Shown here piece by piece: positions 23,469 to 37,031 of a stretch of DNA of 64,000 bases. The stretch covers positions 192,140,001 through 192,204,000 of the forward strand of contig CM032229.1 in the NCBI GenBank assembly GCA_019009955.1. Direction: 5' to 3'. The notes below the pieces were generated by a model, which was not told where the DNA came from, ran no database searches, and was given only the letters and a program-made list of their open reading frames with translations. How positions within the stretch are numbered: position 1 is the first letter of the stretch; each line of letters begins with the position of its first letter. A program made the position numbers and the translations under genes. The DNA is from Riptortus pedestris (taxonomy: Eukaryota; Arthropoda; Insecta; Hemiptera; Alydidae).

Positions 23469-24184
23469 TTTTAAATTCAAACTGATGTTTTTGGCACTGA
23501 TTTACAATGATCTAAAGGAATTTTGACATGTGAGCAACTTCAGTAGCTATATTACATGGAAGGACAGAAAGAGGCATTTTCTAAGTTCCATGAAAAATTT
23601 AACTAAGCAATAAGAGTCGAGTAAAATAACTCTCCTAGGATCGGGACTAACAAATGTCAAAGAGAAAGTACGTCACACGGGGCTGTGTAAACTAAGGAAA
23701 TTTCCCAAGTGTTATTGTCAGCAATATGCTCTCTAAAACTTTTAATTCCCGACTAGACATATCTTTTGAGAATTGATTAAAATAAAACAGTTTAACGGAT
23801 TTAGAAAATGTTAAAGATTGAAGAAGTATAATAGAAAGCTCTTTAATGTGTTGGGCAGAAATGATTTCAATTAACTTACATCTATAGAAACTGAAAATGC
23901 TTTATCCCTTTTTACTAAATAGTTTCGTAGACATGTTAATTTTCTTTTGAGTCACATAAAACCTGAATGGCTTCTTTTATTTAATGAGGTTCAGTTCTCT
24001 AAGTAAAAACATGGTAAAATAAATCAGAACATTACGATTTTGGCAGAAGGCTTCAATACGAATTGAGTATTCTTAGTTTTTGTAATTGTCTACAAGAAAC
24101 TAGCCTAGTAAGAAGAATAAAGCTTTTATTTTAAACAATATTTACTCATAAATTTTTGTCGAAGTCTGTTTCCCTTCCATTTTG

Positions 24185-24217
<33 letters not shown>

Positions 24218-25650
24218 AAATTCCTGGTAGCACCTAGGATTTTAGGAGCGTCTAATGCAAATTAAAGTTAGTACTTATCAATTACCATCGTGTTCAGAGT
24301 ACCTCTAAAAGTAATTAGAAATGAAAAAAAATGATTGCCGTTAAAATTGTTTACAAAAAAAGTCGTGTGACTCCAAAAAAAATTGAAAGGTTACGAATAA
24401 AAAAAAAATTTCCACAAGAATTAAGATTAATTGAGACGGGTTTTCTGAGGACTAACCCCCAAGTTTAAGCAAATTAATCTGAAGGCCAATGTCAACCTAA
24501 TCCTCAATTGAAAATTAATAGTAATCACCTTAATAGACGATTTATCCATTTATCTTATTCAAAAATAAAAATGTTAAAACTATTTAAAGTTTTAAAACAC
24601 TGAGTAGTAAGAGAAAAAGTATTATTTTTCCTCAATGGCAAGCAAGTTTAAGTTTGAGAGATTAAATTTAGAGGATCCGAGCTGCAGATACAAATAATAA
24701 CTGTAGCACCCAAAATTAAGCTCAAATTATTTTCTGAATAAAGAATAACAAGAAAAGAGAGTTGTTTAGATGAAAAGGAAATTAATATGTATTCCATTTT
24801 TCTATGACATTAAACTGAACTCTGGACAACAAGGTGGAAAAAAAACAGCATATACTTGGTACAAATGCATGTTACTAAGTTATGGAGTTTTTGGGTTTTT
24901 TTTTTTTTTTTTTTTTTTTTTTAGTAATTAACTTGAGTGCAGTTTACTAATACTTTAAGTAGCTGTTGTTATGGCTCACAAGAGCGAGCTGACACAAAAT
25001 AAAATGAAAAGACCTGGGACTGCTAAACATACTCCTACAGAAATTTGGCAAGCAATATCCAACTCGAGTGTTAACATTAAATTACTCAATTACACCTCTT
25101 TTAGCACAATTTCATCCCAAATAATTCAAATTTTCTGACGATCTGATTAAATTGAATCTAAAATTGCCAGAATAAATGAATGACCGACATAACTAAACTT
25201 TTGTCTTATAACGCATTTCCCTATCACAAAATATATGGTCATTCAATAATTTGGCTTGGGAATGTTTATGTCATTTCAAACAATGTTAAATAAGTGACCT
25301 TCTGCCTCAATTCTTTATTAATGTTATAACATAAAACATTTTTTTTTTAACTTTGGGAGACAACTTAATATTCTGTTAATTGTAAAAGAATATAGGTTTG
25401 TAATATAAACTACTTACATAAACAAATATGCATTTATATGAAAAATAATAATTTTTTCTTACATATATAAATTATGAGTGCAATCCTTCAGTCTCCAAAG
25501 GAACAACAGTAAAATTAAATTTTTTTTCCATAAATGTTATGGAGAAAATGATAACAAGGGTAATATGATGACTCACAATGTCGAATGCTGGTAGTTAATT
25601 TATTGCTAAACGGGGAGAGAGAGATAAAAGTGAGGACGGAGAGAAGGGAG
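22602..25650. other. Intergenic/intronic AT-rich DNA
   Basis: It holds a (TA)n tract at 23419-23463, a short family A A-end at 23666-23712, a 31-base poly(A) at 24185-24215 and a 27-base poly(T) at 24896-24922. No coding exon was recognised. The last part, from about 25610, is purine-rich and lies just 3' of the LysM gene. Confidence 0.45.
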
Positions 25651-25678
25651 AGAGAGAGTAGGGGAGGGGGGGGGGGTA

Positions 25679-25874
25679 TTATAGCTCGAATATCTCATCC
25701 CTCTCCCTCTCGAGCCGCTGAAGGGAGTGGCGGACCTTGCGGCCCTGAGTCATGACTACCACTTCGCTCGGCCTGCCAGTGCTGCCACCATCACAGCTGC
25801 TGCTCTCACTCTCCCGTCTCAGTCTAGACGAAGGGCTCTTCCGTCTCCAGAACATGGCGTCGTCATCTAGAAAA
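25679..25874 (-). CDS. LysM-domain protein, exon 3 (C-terminus and stop)
   Basis: This is the last coding exon. The acceptor TTTTGTTCAG ends at 25875, and joining the two-base overhang of exon 2 gives Asp then FLDDDAMFWRRKSPSSRLRR. A Ser-rich stretch and a basic/acidic helix RLERERDEIFEL follow, then TAA at 25681-25679. The tempting downstream TAG acceptor would put a stop right after the junction, so the upstream one is chosen. The region has no known fold. It is clearly GC-richer than its surroundings, as expected of coding DNA. Confidence 0.8.
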
Positions 25875-25959
25875 CTGAACAAAAATGATCACATTAAAAT
25901 CATCTTAATGCAGTTTAAAATTATTAATAAACAAATGAATGAATATATAAATTGCAATA

Positions 25960-26778
25960 TGAACGTTTTAAAGCACCCGTTTATGGTAATGAGATATCTT
26001 TCAGTCAATTTTAATAACCTCCCAACTGAAAGCGTCTGAATTGTAAACAAACAGGTTAGCCAACCTCTCAGGGTTGAACAGATAGAAATATTCTATACCG
26101 GAAAGAAAAACAATTACTGAAATACATCTGAATATAACATTTAAAACTATTTACTATATCTAGTACTGTAATTTATAATAAATCAGAATTATTTTTATCT
26201 CAGTCACTAAAATGTTTGTAAACCAAAAATTTAAGATGGGGGATCACCAGAACATATTTGCATGTATCTCGTATAATAAAGGTCTCTTGAAAACAATATT
26301 TGGTAGTTAATGTTCGAATAATGTTGTTTATAACATAACCGAGTATGGCACAAGTACATGAGTGGAAGTGGGGATTTGCTCAATGCTGCAAACTATAGAA
26401 TTCAAATATCTCGGTTAATATTCAAGATACAGAAAATATGTATAGAACAATATTTATAGATCATTTCATTTTCAATCAGATCTATACACTTTTTCTATCT
26501 GACTTATAGTAACGGAGATATTTCGAATTTTCAAAATTACCCACTCTAAACACCCTCCGATTTTAGCTATTAACGAACTTGATTTTCCTTTTTACATAAA
26601 ACGACTAAATATTGAGTTTGGTAATGATCAAACAAAACTTGCGAAAGCTAGAGCGTTGACATATATGTTACAATTTTGAACAGACCTCATCTCCTGGGTA
26701 GGATTGATGGACATTTGAGGGAATTTTTCAAAAATTGCGCCATGAGTACGACCTCAATAGCTGATTTCCCTTAAGGGA
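25960..26778 (+). repeat. Family A element, A-end missing
   Basis: The body starts within the 'gtaatgagatatctttcagtc' variant shared with the 35.1 kb copy. It runs through 'aaggtctcttgaaaac' and the C-rich part to a B-end 'gctgatttcccttaaggga' near 26760 with the final bases altered. The (TA)n tract is replaced by 'catatatgtta'. Confidence 0.7.
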
Positions 26779-26827
26779 GAGATAATTACTATTATTGTTT
26801 TTTTATTGAAAATAATATTAACGCTTA

Positions 26828-26841
26828 CACACACACACACA

Positions 26842-26891
<50 letters not shown>
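26828..26891. repeat. (CA)n-(TA)n microsatellite
   Basis: A short CA tract followed by a pure TA tract. Confidence 0.9.
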
Positions 26892-26894
<3 letters not shown>

Positions 26895-27439
26895 TTTGGA
26901 GAGAAGGAGGACTGTGATCTGGGCCATAGGAGCTAGGGAGTAGGGAGAGACAAAAACAGCCCAAGGTAAGGACGGTGCTATCAGCCCTCGGCTCCTTATC
27001 ACTCGACTATTTGATAACTACTCGAGTTAGTTTACCAACAGTATAATTAAAAGATCATTGCTTCAATCTTATCTCTCTGAGAGCAATACAATTTGACCAA
27101 TATAAATGACCATGAAAAAAAAAGATAATATTGGATAAAATGATATACACTTTTCTTAATTTCAAAATTAACCTGCAAACAATTTTGGCTTCAAGAAGAT
27201 TGACCTCAAAGCTCACTATTCCCAGATTTGAAAAAGCTGTCAAAGTAGATTTCTCAAGAGCTGAAAAATGTTCTCTTCTCTCTGTCTATTCCCTATTTCG
27301 CTCATAGTAAGAAGTAAACAGAGATTAAGAGATGAATATTAATAGTCAACAATTTTGGAGGCAATTAAATTATCAACAAGATTGGTTATATAAAGTATTT
27401 TGATACATAATAAGAGAGATATTTGCCTCTCTCTTCAAG

Positions 27440-28098
27440 GCTGACTTTAACCATTACCTGCTTTAATCTTTAGAAGGGAGAATTTTGAAAATTGGAAATA
27501 TCTATGTTATTATCACATCAAAAAAGTGTATAGAACTAATCTTATTGCAAATTAAATGTACTATAAATATTGTTATATAAATGTATTCTCTATCTTGAAT
27601 ATTAACTGAGATCTTTGTATTTTTCAGTTTTCAGCCTTCAGCAAACCCCCCACTGCTACTCATGTTACATACATAATACTCTGTTATATAATAAACCACT
27701 TTATTCAAACCTTAAATACCAAATATTGTTTTCAAGAGACCTTTATTATACAAGATACATGCAAATATGTTCTGGTAGCCCCCCCCCCCGGCTTAAGTTC
27801 TTGGACCACTAAAAAGATTGATTGAGATAAAAATTATCCTGATTCATTATTTATTACAGCACTAGATATAGTAAACAGTTTTCAACTATATGATATATTC
27901 TGATATATTTCAGTACTTGTTTTTATTTCTGGTGAGACATTGGCAGACCTGTTGTTTACATTTCAGACATTTCCTGTTTGTATTTATTCAATTAATATTG
28001 TCGGTGGTGTTGTGTTAGAAGTATGCACGATCTGTTATTAAACTTCACGAGGGAAATCTGCTTAGTTTACGCAGCTCCTGCGTGACACTTTTTTAGTT
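27440..28098 (-). repeat. Family A element, reverse
   Basis: Read on the minus strand, it begins with the A-end near 28095 ('gtcacgcaggagctgcgt') and continues through the body to about 27440. The (TA)n tract and B-end are missing. Confidence 0.7.
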
Positions 28099-28289
28099 CA
28101 GTATAAAATTGTTAAATTGATTAAATGAAAATCACATAGATTAGAACATAAAATTTTAAATGATGACGTCATCAACACATAACACAATTGCATGTATCTC
28201 GCCTAGTAAAAGTCAGTTGAAAACAATATTTCATATTTAAGCTCGGAATAAAGCACTCATCAGTTTCTTTTACTGTCAGCTGAAAACTT

Positions 28290-28735
28290 AAAAAAGTCTC
28301 ATCACGCAGGGTCTATGTAATCTAAACAGATTTCCCACATGTTGGAATGACTAGTGATCTCATCTTAGAATATATTTTCTATTTCCAAAAAAAATCCGTT
28401 GAGAAAGTAAGAAGTGGCCAGTTAATAAAATCTTAACCGATGGTGTCATAACTATTAGTGCAAATCTCTCACATAATAAAGATCAAATGAAAACAATATT
28501 TGGTATTTATGCTTGGAATAAAACGTTCCATGACATACTCTCTTACTTTTAAAGTGGGGTTTACTGCAGGCGGAAATCTAAAAAAATGCCAATATCTTGG
28601 TTAATATTGTAGATGGAGAAAACATGTATATAACAATAAGTATCGTACATTTAATTTGCAATAATATTGGTTCTATACAATTTCTTGATCTGACGTATAG
28701 AATTTTAATAGGGTGAGACTATTTGCATATTAATA
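28290..28735 (+). repeat. Family A fragments
   Basis: An A-end is at 28296 ('catcacgcagggtctatgta') with 'acagatttcccacatg'. Body phrases follow to 'tttcttgatctgacgtatag', where the copy stops. Confidence 0.65.
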
Positions 28736-28809
28736 ATTGTTTATGTAATAATAAATCACCATAAGTTTCCCATTTGTCAGACTGATATATATATGGGTTA
28801 TAGTAACCT

Positions 28810-29129
<320 letters not shown>

Positions 29130-29335
29130 AAATAAATACTGAGTTATCTGCACAAAGATTGAATATTTATTCACACATTATTATTATATTATTTTTTTTA
29201 TTTGATTTAATTGATATTATTTCGATATATATGCTGTGTAGAATGAAATAAGACGAAGAGATTTAATGAATATGGTGCCATGAGTAGAATGTAAATAGGA
29301 AACATTTCTAAAATAAAGTACTAAACACAGCTTAC

Positions 29336-29580
29336 TCCGAATTTCCTTGAGCAGTAATGACTTGGCTCTTGGTGGTAGCTATAGCACAATCTATCTTGAC
29401 AAGGAAATCAGAGTATGAGTCGTCTCTATCAATGTCTCCATTGTTGGGGGCGTGGCCGTTAGGTGGAGAAAGCCCCCCTCCACCACAGTCATCCCCGCTG
29501 CTAGACGGGATCAGCAAGTACTCTCGAAGGAAGATACTGTCATTGGCCCACAGTCTGTTCGCTCGCCGAATTTCCTCTGT
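29336..29580 (-). CDS. LysM-domain protein, exon 2
   Basis: Its acceptor TTTGTTTAG ends at 29581 and its donor is GTAAGC at 29335. It completes the LysM fold begun in exon 1 with TEEIRRANRLWANDS, then IFLREYLLIP, matching the second helix and second strand of LYSMD-type LysM domains. A Gly/Pro/Asp-rich linker follows, then DSYSDFLVKIDCAIATTKSQ, which resembles the short conserved helix after the linker in LYSMD1/2. The phase at both junctions is consistent with exons 1 and 3. Confidence 0.9.
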
Positions 29581-29805
29581 CTAAACAAATATAAAAAATA
29601 ATAAATATTTAAATATATAAAAAATGTCTCTCTTTCTCTTATCTGTGTATTCTATGTCTCTTTGTATTAATATACGTAGGGCTTTGCAAGAAGGGAAATT
29701 TGCTAAAAAATACAAAGCATAACACAAACATAAAAAATACATAAAACAACCAATGAAATATAAAAACTAAAAATACAATTCATAAATTTAAAAGATAAAA
29801 AATAC

Positions 29806-29807
29806 AT

Positions 29808-29849
<42 letters not shown>

Positions 29850-31760
29850 CTAGCTAAGGTACCCGGCTTCGCCCGGGAATTCATTTGTGGCTGAATGAAG
29901 ATGGTATATTTTTGACAAGGCTTTACTTTCCACAATATTTTTATTTCCCTGTCCCAGTGTTTAGAATTTATACCCGTCGTTACTGTAGATTTGTTAATAA
30001 TAAAATTATTTGTTTTTTAAGACTTCACTATCCTCAATATTTTTATATTTCCCGTCCTCTGTGTATGTAGTTTTTTTTATAACGTAATGGACCATATAAT
30101 TCATAATCCTAGAAAGTATTCTATCTTCCAAACCACGTATGAATAAGTTCCTTCCCTTCATGCAGTACAATGTCCAACGGTGACAGCTGTTTTAGGTACG
30201 TCATAGCCTCTATTAAAACACTCTTTCATTAAAGTATATCATGATACATTAACGGAACAGAGTTAATAAATACCAGAAATACCTGGGTGCACCTCCCTAG
30301 CGTTCATTCTTGTAAATTATTTATTTTGACAATTAAAGAAATTCACATTCCTGAGAATAATAATACATTGCTATAAGCATCAATTAACATGTAAACATAG
30401 ACCAATATGAGGTCGGAAGGGAAGCGGCAGAACTGATAGGACAAAGGAAGTAGCTCGACACTTACATAGCCTCAGTGCTGCCAACCTGCAATGCATTTTG
30501 GATAGCTATCCTCTAATACATTTAAATATATTAAAAAATCATATTACATTATCTTCACAATTCTAAAACTGTTTCAAATATTTTTCACGTTTTAATTAAA
30601 TAATTACTAAATACACTTAGAGAACGGTGGGGGCAATATACGTTATTTGGTGCAAACTGTTACTGGCGTTAAAATATAATATAGTTTTGAATTATTAAGG
30701 ATAAAATTTGAACATGGATTTGAATTAACTTATCCAGGTGAGATACTTGGTAGTTCATATTGGAATGTATTTTGTTGAGTATATCAATATTTCTAAGAAA
30801 ATTACTTGTTTCATACCTTATTTTACAAAAAAAAAAAAAAAAAAAATTATAAAACAAAATTTTCACTAATTAAAAAAGTAAGCAACTTATGTTATGTGCA
30901 CTATTGTCGAAAAACAAATAGACGATGAAATATCGCGAATTTTTATTTCAGGCCTCACTTATAACCCACATTCCCCTTTGAACCTAACATTTTTTGTATA
31001 GCTTATAATCATGTAATAATTAATGCTAATTTACATACCGAGTGTTGTTAAGTTCGTTTCTACCTTTAGTGCCAAATAAAATAGTTGCTCCCGCTTTAGA
31101 AAATTCCTCTAAATAACAAAATGAACAAATTTTGTTATGTCCATATTTGCCGAAAAACCAATAGGAAACGAAATATCGCTATTTTTAATTTCTGGCATCC
31201 CTTATAACCCCCACTCCTGCCCGTCCCTAGAAATGTTGGTATGGCTTGTTATAATTAAAGTGTTAGTGATAATACATATACCGAGTTTTATTTATTTCGG
31301 TTGGACCTTTTGTCCCAAATAAAATTGTTCGCTTCCGCTATAGGTTTTAGCGTATATCTCGTTTCTAATTTGGTATACGAAAAAAGTGTATATAAGAAAA
31401 TTTACTCTAAATAACAATAGAAACCACTTTTGTTATGTTCAAATTTTCCGAAAAAGCAATAGGAAATGAAATATCGCTATTTTTAATTTCTGGCTTACCT
31501 TATAACCCCCACTTCTGTTCGTCTGAGAGAATCTTAATATAGCCTAAAGTCTAAGTTGGGTTAGAAGTAATATACATACCAAGTTTCATAAAATTCGGTT
31601 CAGCCGTTTATGCGTGAAAAGGTAACAAACAAACAAAGAAACAAACAGACACCAAAGAAACAAAGTGCAGTTATGGTGTCTATGACATGTAAAACGAAAA
31701 GTTATCGTGAAATTTCGCGAAAAAAATCAATGTACAGACAGAGGTTACAATTTCATATAT
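29806..31760 (+). mobile_element. Family B element, longest copy
   Basis: It starts in (TA)n with 'ctagctaaggtacccggctt', then 'gaattcatttgtggctgaat'. It includes a GC-richer segment, 'gaagcggcagaactgatagg' (30430), and two to three 295-bp units from 30850 to 31540. It ends with 'ttcggttcagccgtttatgc', an (ACAA)n-rich tail and 'cagaggttacaattt'. Head and tail phrases of this type recur in arthropod genomes, but I cannot name the superfamily. It lies in the first intron of the LysM gene. No open frame is convincing. Confidence 0.65.
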
Positions 31761-31899
31761 ATAAAATTGATTGTATTGTACGGATTTCAATAAAATTCAT
31801 ATAAGAGAAACATCTCAATTACTGAGAAAAAGTATGAAGCAACATGTTATAAATTTAGATAATAAATAAATAATCTTTTATTTGCCAAATAAAATATGT

Positions 31900-32118
31900 T
31901 ATTTATTAACGTCCACTTTTTGCAACTCAGGCTAATTGAGACGGGTTATCTACAGGTTACCACCTTTTTCTAGCCAGGGTGGGACTAAGGATCTATTTAA
32001 TGAGCTAGTTACTGAATAAATTCCCATTGCCCCGAAGGGAATCAAACTCGCCACTCTAGGTTTGCTATGTGAGATTAATAATAATAATACCTTAAATCAA
32101 ATAGCTAACCTGAGCCCC
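31900..32118 (-). mobile_element. tRNA-derived SINE
   Basis: A reverse copy with 'ttaacgtccactttttgcaa', 'gggttatctacaggttacca' and a tRNA-like head ending at 'ctaacctgagcccc'. A small (AAT)n expansion lies within the head. Confidence 0.85.
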
Positions 32119-32392
32119 TATAAATGAAATTAAACCTTTATTTGCTATATCATAATTATTTACAATTTATATTATTATTCTGATTTATTATTTATTTATT
32201 TATTCTGCAATAGCAAAATTACCAAAGCAAGGTTTTAATTGAGTTTATCTGAGCATAGTTTTTGCTAATTTATTATTCTGCTAACCAAAGCAGGTTGTAA
32301 CAGGTTCCTTTCTGAGGTGATCCTCGCATCCAGGCAGCTTGTCCACGAGTTCTCCATCCCAGCTGTATTTTGCCTCTTCTCTGCCTTTTTTA

Positions 32393-32605
32393 GCAGATTT
32401 GCCTTATGGGAGCGATTGAGGTCGTACTCATGTCGCGATTTTTGAAAACTTTCCTCAAATATCCATCTACCTTACCCAGGAGATGACAAAAATTAGGTCC
32501 GTTCAAACTACTGTGTGTGTGTGTGTGTGTGTGTTTTTTTTTTTTTATTGGAAACCCTTGCCATCAAATTTGAAGAATATATATAAAATATTGGTTCCAG
32601 AATAA

Positions 32606-32689
<84 letters not shown>

Positions 32690-32690
32690 T
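32393..32690 (-). repeat. Family A B-end, reverse, with GT and TA/GA microsatellites
   Basis: It begins with a degraded 'tttagcagatttgcctta' palindrome. 'gattgaggtcgtactcatg' and 'ggagatgacaaaaattaggt' follow, then (GT)n at 32512-32533. A (TA)n-(GA)n tract occupies 32609-32686. Confidence 0.65.
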
Positions 32691-33645
32691 TGTAACCTCT
32701 GACTGTATATTGATTCTTTTCGCGAAATTTCACGATAACTTTTTGTTTCACATGTCATAGACACCATAACTGCATTTTGTTTCTTTCGTGTAAATTTCTT
32801 TGTTTGTTACCTTTTCACGCATAAACAGCTGAACCAAATTTTATGAAACATTGTATATAGATTACTGCTAACCCAACTTACAACTTAGACTAGGCTATAC
32901 TAATATTCTCTAAGACGAACAGCAGTGGGGGTTATAAGGGAGGCCTGAAATTAAAAATAGCGATATTTCGTTTCCTATTGCATTTTCAGCAATTATGCAC
33001 ATAACAAAAGTTATTTGGAGTAACTTTTGTTATATACACTTTTGTAGTATACCTAAGTATAAATGAGTTATACGTTAAAAACTACTGCGGAAGTCAACAA
33101 TTTTATTTGGCACAAAAAACTCAACCGAACTAAACCAAACTCGGTATGTGTATTAGCACTAACGCCTTCCTTATAATAAGCCATACTAACATTTCTAGGG
33201 ACGGGCAGGAGTGGGGGTTATAAGGGAGGCCTGAAATTAAAAATAGTGATATTTCGTTTCCTTTTGGTGTTTCGACAAATAAACACATAACAAAAGTTGT
33301 TTATTTTGTTATTTAGAGAAATTTGCTGAACAATTCTTTTCAATATGAACTACCAGGTACCTCAACTGCAAAAATTAATTCAAATTATAATATTTTGTCC
33401 TTAATAATTTAAATCTATTCATAATGCACAGGAAACGGGAAATATGATAATATGGAGGACAGTGAAGTCTTACATAAAAAATTAATTTTATTATTAACAA
33501 ATCCACAGAAACAACGGGTATTAATCATAAACACTGGGAAGGCTAAATGTCAAAATATTGTGCAAAGTAAAACCTTGCCAAAAAAATACCATCACCATCC
33601 AGCCTCAAATGAATTCCTGGGTGAAGCCAGGTATCTGAGCTAGTA
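32690..33645 (-). mobile_element. Family B element, reverse
   Basis: The tail end at 32690 ('aaaattgtaacctctg') precedes the 295-bp units in reverse. The copy ends with 'gaattcctgggtgaagccag', 'gtatctgagctag' and (TA)n at 33641-33664. The minus-strand head is therefore again adjacent to a (TA)n tract. Confidence 0.7.
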
Positions 33646-33737
33646 TATATATATATATATATATACGTACGTATGTATGTTGCATACGTAATAAATGTCC
33701 GGGAGGTTTGGCTAATAAACTCCCTTTCTGTAGGGTT

Positions 33738-33750
33738 ACTTCAGGAAATA

Positions 33751-33812
<62 letters not shown>

Positions 33813-34265
33813 ATAGACAGAACGATAGATATTTGTCTGTAGCACAGGTGGTTCCAATCTTTGTTTGAACATTACAAAACTTGTTATATATAAGCTTTTT
33901 ATGTAAAAACAAAGGTCAAGTTCATAAGTGGCTGAAATGGGACGAGTGGAAGTGGGGGGTTTAGAGGGGGGAATTTCCAAAAATTCTCATATCTCTGTTA
34001 CTGTACGTCAGATCAAGAAATCGTACAGAATCCATCTTATTGAAAATGTAATGTGGAATAAATGTTGTTATATGTGTTTTTTTCATTATCTTTATTATTA
34101 ACCACTTTTTAGTTTTCAGCATTCAGGAAACCCCCACTCCTATTAATGACATATGAACAAGAAGCTGTTATACCTTGAATCACTTTATTTGAAACTTAAA
34201 TACCAAATATTGTATTCATTGAACTTCTCGTGTGTGATGCATGCAAATACGTAGCTTCATCAATT
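33738..34265 (-). repeat. Family A element, reverse, truncated
   Basis: A (TA)n tract (33759-33810) is followed by 'atatttgtctgtagcacag', the body with 'gggggtttagaggggg', and 'aataccaaatattg'. The A-end is lost. Confidence 0.7.
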
Positions 34266-35002
34266 AAGATTTTCCACTCTTGACTTGTACATGCTAATTT
34301 GATCTATGCCATACTCTAGATGTAACTGTTTTATTCAACACTAATGTTCGTATTCGTTAAATTCTGAAATTGGACCAGGAATTTAGGGAATTTAGGATTT
34401 TTAATAAGAAATAGAGGTTATTTGCTGAGATGAGTGCAGGAACGTGTCGTGCCAGCACGAGGGAATTCTTTTTATTTTTTAGCTGTCACCCACTTCTACT
34501 AGCGTAATTTTAACTTTGAGCACCCAACCTACTAAGCATCTCATATAAGTTTATATTTCAATTCTTTTTTACATTGGATTCTTATTAGAGGAAAAATGGA
34601 GAATTGGAAATATATAAACATTATTAACAGTTATTATATAAAAAGAATTCTGTTACTATACATTTATAAAGATTAAGAGTACATTTTGTGCATTAAGTGT
34701 AAATGAAAAAGACATTCAAATCAAAAGATTTCAGAAGTACACTGATAAAACATAGTAAGAGACATGAGTGCTGTAATTGCTAACTCTTATCATATTAGTC
34801 AATATTTATCTGTCATGGCACCTGTTCATTGTGTATAAACTGTTTATACTATACAATCCAACACTCCTGTCTATCAATTAAAGAGCTCAGATCTCAATGG
34901 CCATGTTTATATAACAATTTAATAAAACAAATAAATGCTTTCTCATCATCTAATATTATATACTTCAAATATCATTGGACAAAAATTACTACCAAAATTC
35001 CA

Positions 35003-35715
35003 TTAAGCATATTTCCCATTTGAAGGTGTACAATAGATAAATCTACATACTGCTAACACTTAACACCATAGTGAATATTAAGTGAATAAATACAAATGGT
35101 AATGAGATATCTTTCAGTCAATTTTAATAACCCCCTAACGAAAAGCATCTGAATTGTAAACAAACATATAGCCAACCTCTTGGGGGTTGAAGATAGATGG
35201 AAATATTCCCGAATTGATAGAAAAACAATTACAGAAATATATCTGAATATAATGTATTAATTTTATTGCAAAACTATTTACTATATCTGGTACTGTAATT
35301 TGTAATGAATCAGAGTAATCCCAATCACTTTAATTTTAGTAATCCAAGAATGAAAGATGAAAGGGGGGGGGGGTAGTCAGAACGTATTTGCATGTACCTC
35401 ATCTAGAAAAGATTTGCTGAAGACAGTATTTGGTATTCCATTTAAAATAAGACGGTTAATGAAATATTAGCTTCTAATTAACATAATTTGTCTGAAAGTA
35501 TGGGATTACTGAAGGCTGAAATAAAAAGAAAATTCTAATATCTCAGTTAATATTGAAGATAGAGAAAACATGTATATAACAATATTTACAGAACATTAAA
35601 TTTGCAATAATATCGGTTCTATGCATTTTTTTTTATTCGACTTATAATAACAGAGATGTTATGAATTCCCTCCCTCCCACTAGTCCAATTTTAGCCATTA
35701 ACGAGCTTGATCATC
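35003..35715 (+). repeat. Family A element, truncated both ends
   Basis: It starts at a diverged 'aagcatatttcccatttg' and has the long body including 'aggttg'-type variants and a G run at 35363. It ends at 'ccattaacgagcttgatca'. Confidence 0.68.
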
Positions 35716-35811
35716 AGTTCGTGGAATATTGGGAGACAAGCCCGGAATTGTGGGGGTTATGAGAGGGGGATTTGAAAATTCAAAATATCTCCATTAATTA
35801 AAATAAAAATA

Positions 35812-36302
35812 GAGAAAAGTCTGTCACGCAGGGGCTGCATAAACTAAGCAGATTTCCCACGTGATGTTTTACAATAGAGAAATTTCACGAGAGCCTAGCA
35901 GTTAAGGAAACGGCCGAACTAGCTTTTGGCGAGAAAGTCACTCGTCCGTTAGCCGCCCAGATTAAATAAAAATGCAAATATCTCGGTTAATATTCAAGAT
36001 AGAGAATAAATGTATATAACAATATTTATAGTAAATTTAATTTGCAATAACATTTATTCTGTACAATTTTTTGATTCGACTATAGTAACGGAGATATTTC
36101 GAATTTTCGAAAATCCTCCCCCTCTAAACCTCCCCTCCCACTTGTCCAATTTCAGCCGTTAACGAACTTGATCTTTCTTTTTAAATAAAACGACTAAATA
36201 TCGAGTTTGGTAACGATTAAACAAAAATTGCGACCGCTAGAGCTGTAACAGACAAATATATAGATAGATCTGTATAATATATGTGTGTATAACATATCTA
36301 TA

Positions 36303-36360
<58 letters not shown>

Positions 36361-36492
36361 TATACAGTTTTGGATGGACCTCATTTTCATAATCTGCTAG
36401 GTAGGATCGATGGACATTTGAAGAAAAATTTCGAAAATTCCATCATGAGTACAACCTCAATAGCTGATTTCCCTTTAAGGGAAATCTGCTAA
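35812..36492 (+). mobile_element. Family A element, short complete form
   Basis: The A-end is 'agtctgtcacgcaggggctg'. A short spacer with 'ctagcttttggcgaga', the body with C-rich runs, a (TA)n tract (36299-36364) and a B-end follow, with a near-perfect palindrome and CTAA (36489-36492) then T. At about 680 bp, it shares its internal structure with the copies at 40.6 and 49.5 kb. Confidence 0.82.
36299..36364. repeat. (TA)n microsatellite inside family A
   Basis: A TA tract with few interruptions, just 5' of 'cagttttggatggacctc'. Confidence 0.95.
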
Positions 36493-36801
36493 TATGGAGT
36501 GAGATTATATCACAAGTGTACGTATTATAGCAGGATGTAGGACATCTGCTAAGTCACGCAATGGCAGATGCTTTTAGATCTGACGCATAATAATAAAGAT
36601 AATTCAATTTTTTTATTCTCTCCCTTCCTGAATATAAATTTGGTCAGAACTCATTTTTCTCAACTCCTAGCCAGGGCATTTGAAGGAATTTTTTAAAAAA
36701 GTCCTTCACACAGGAGTTGCGCCAACTAAGCAGATTTCCTACAGGAAGGTGGCAGACTGAATCTTTGGGGGACTATTTTCTTCATTAATAAAAATTATGA
36801 A

Positions 36802-37031
36802 GGGGCTGAGGTTAGCCGTGTGAGTTAAAGCATTCGCCTTAATCTCACATGGTAAACCTGGAGTGGCGAGTTACATTCCCGCCTGGGCAATAGGAATTTA
36901 TTTAGTGAGGAACTCATTAAATAAAATCCTTAGTCCCACCCTGGCTAAAAAAGAGTGGTAACCTGTAGATAACCCGTCAGGATTAGCATTAATTACAAAA
37001 AGTATACGATATTAAATAATAATAATAATAA
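36802..37031 (+). mobile_element. tRNA-derived SINE, left boundary of a giant inverted repeat
   Basis: The forward copy has a tRNA-like head 'ggctgaggttagccgtg', a B-box-like 'agttacattcccgcc' (mutated), 'accctggctaaaaaag' and an (AAT)n tail. It forms the outer end of the left arm of the inverted repeat spanning 36802-39385. Confidence 0.85.

Noticed and set aside
24185..24922. Poly(A) at 24185 and poly(T) at 24896 as ends of one element
   Set aside because: No homology, target duplication or coding sequence links them; long A/T runs are common in this DNA.
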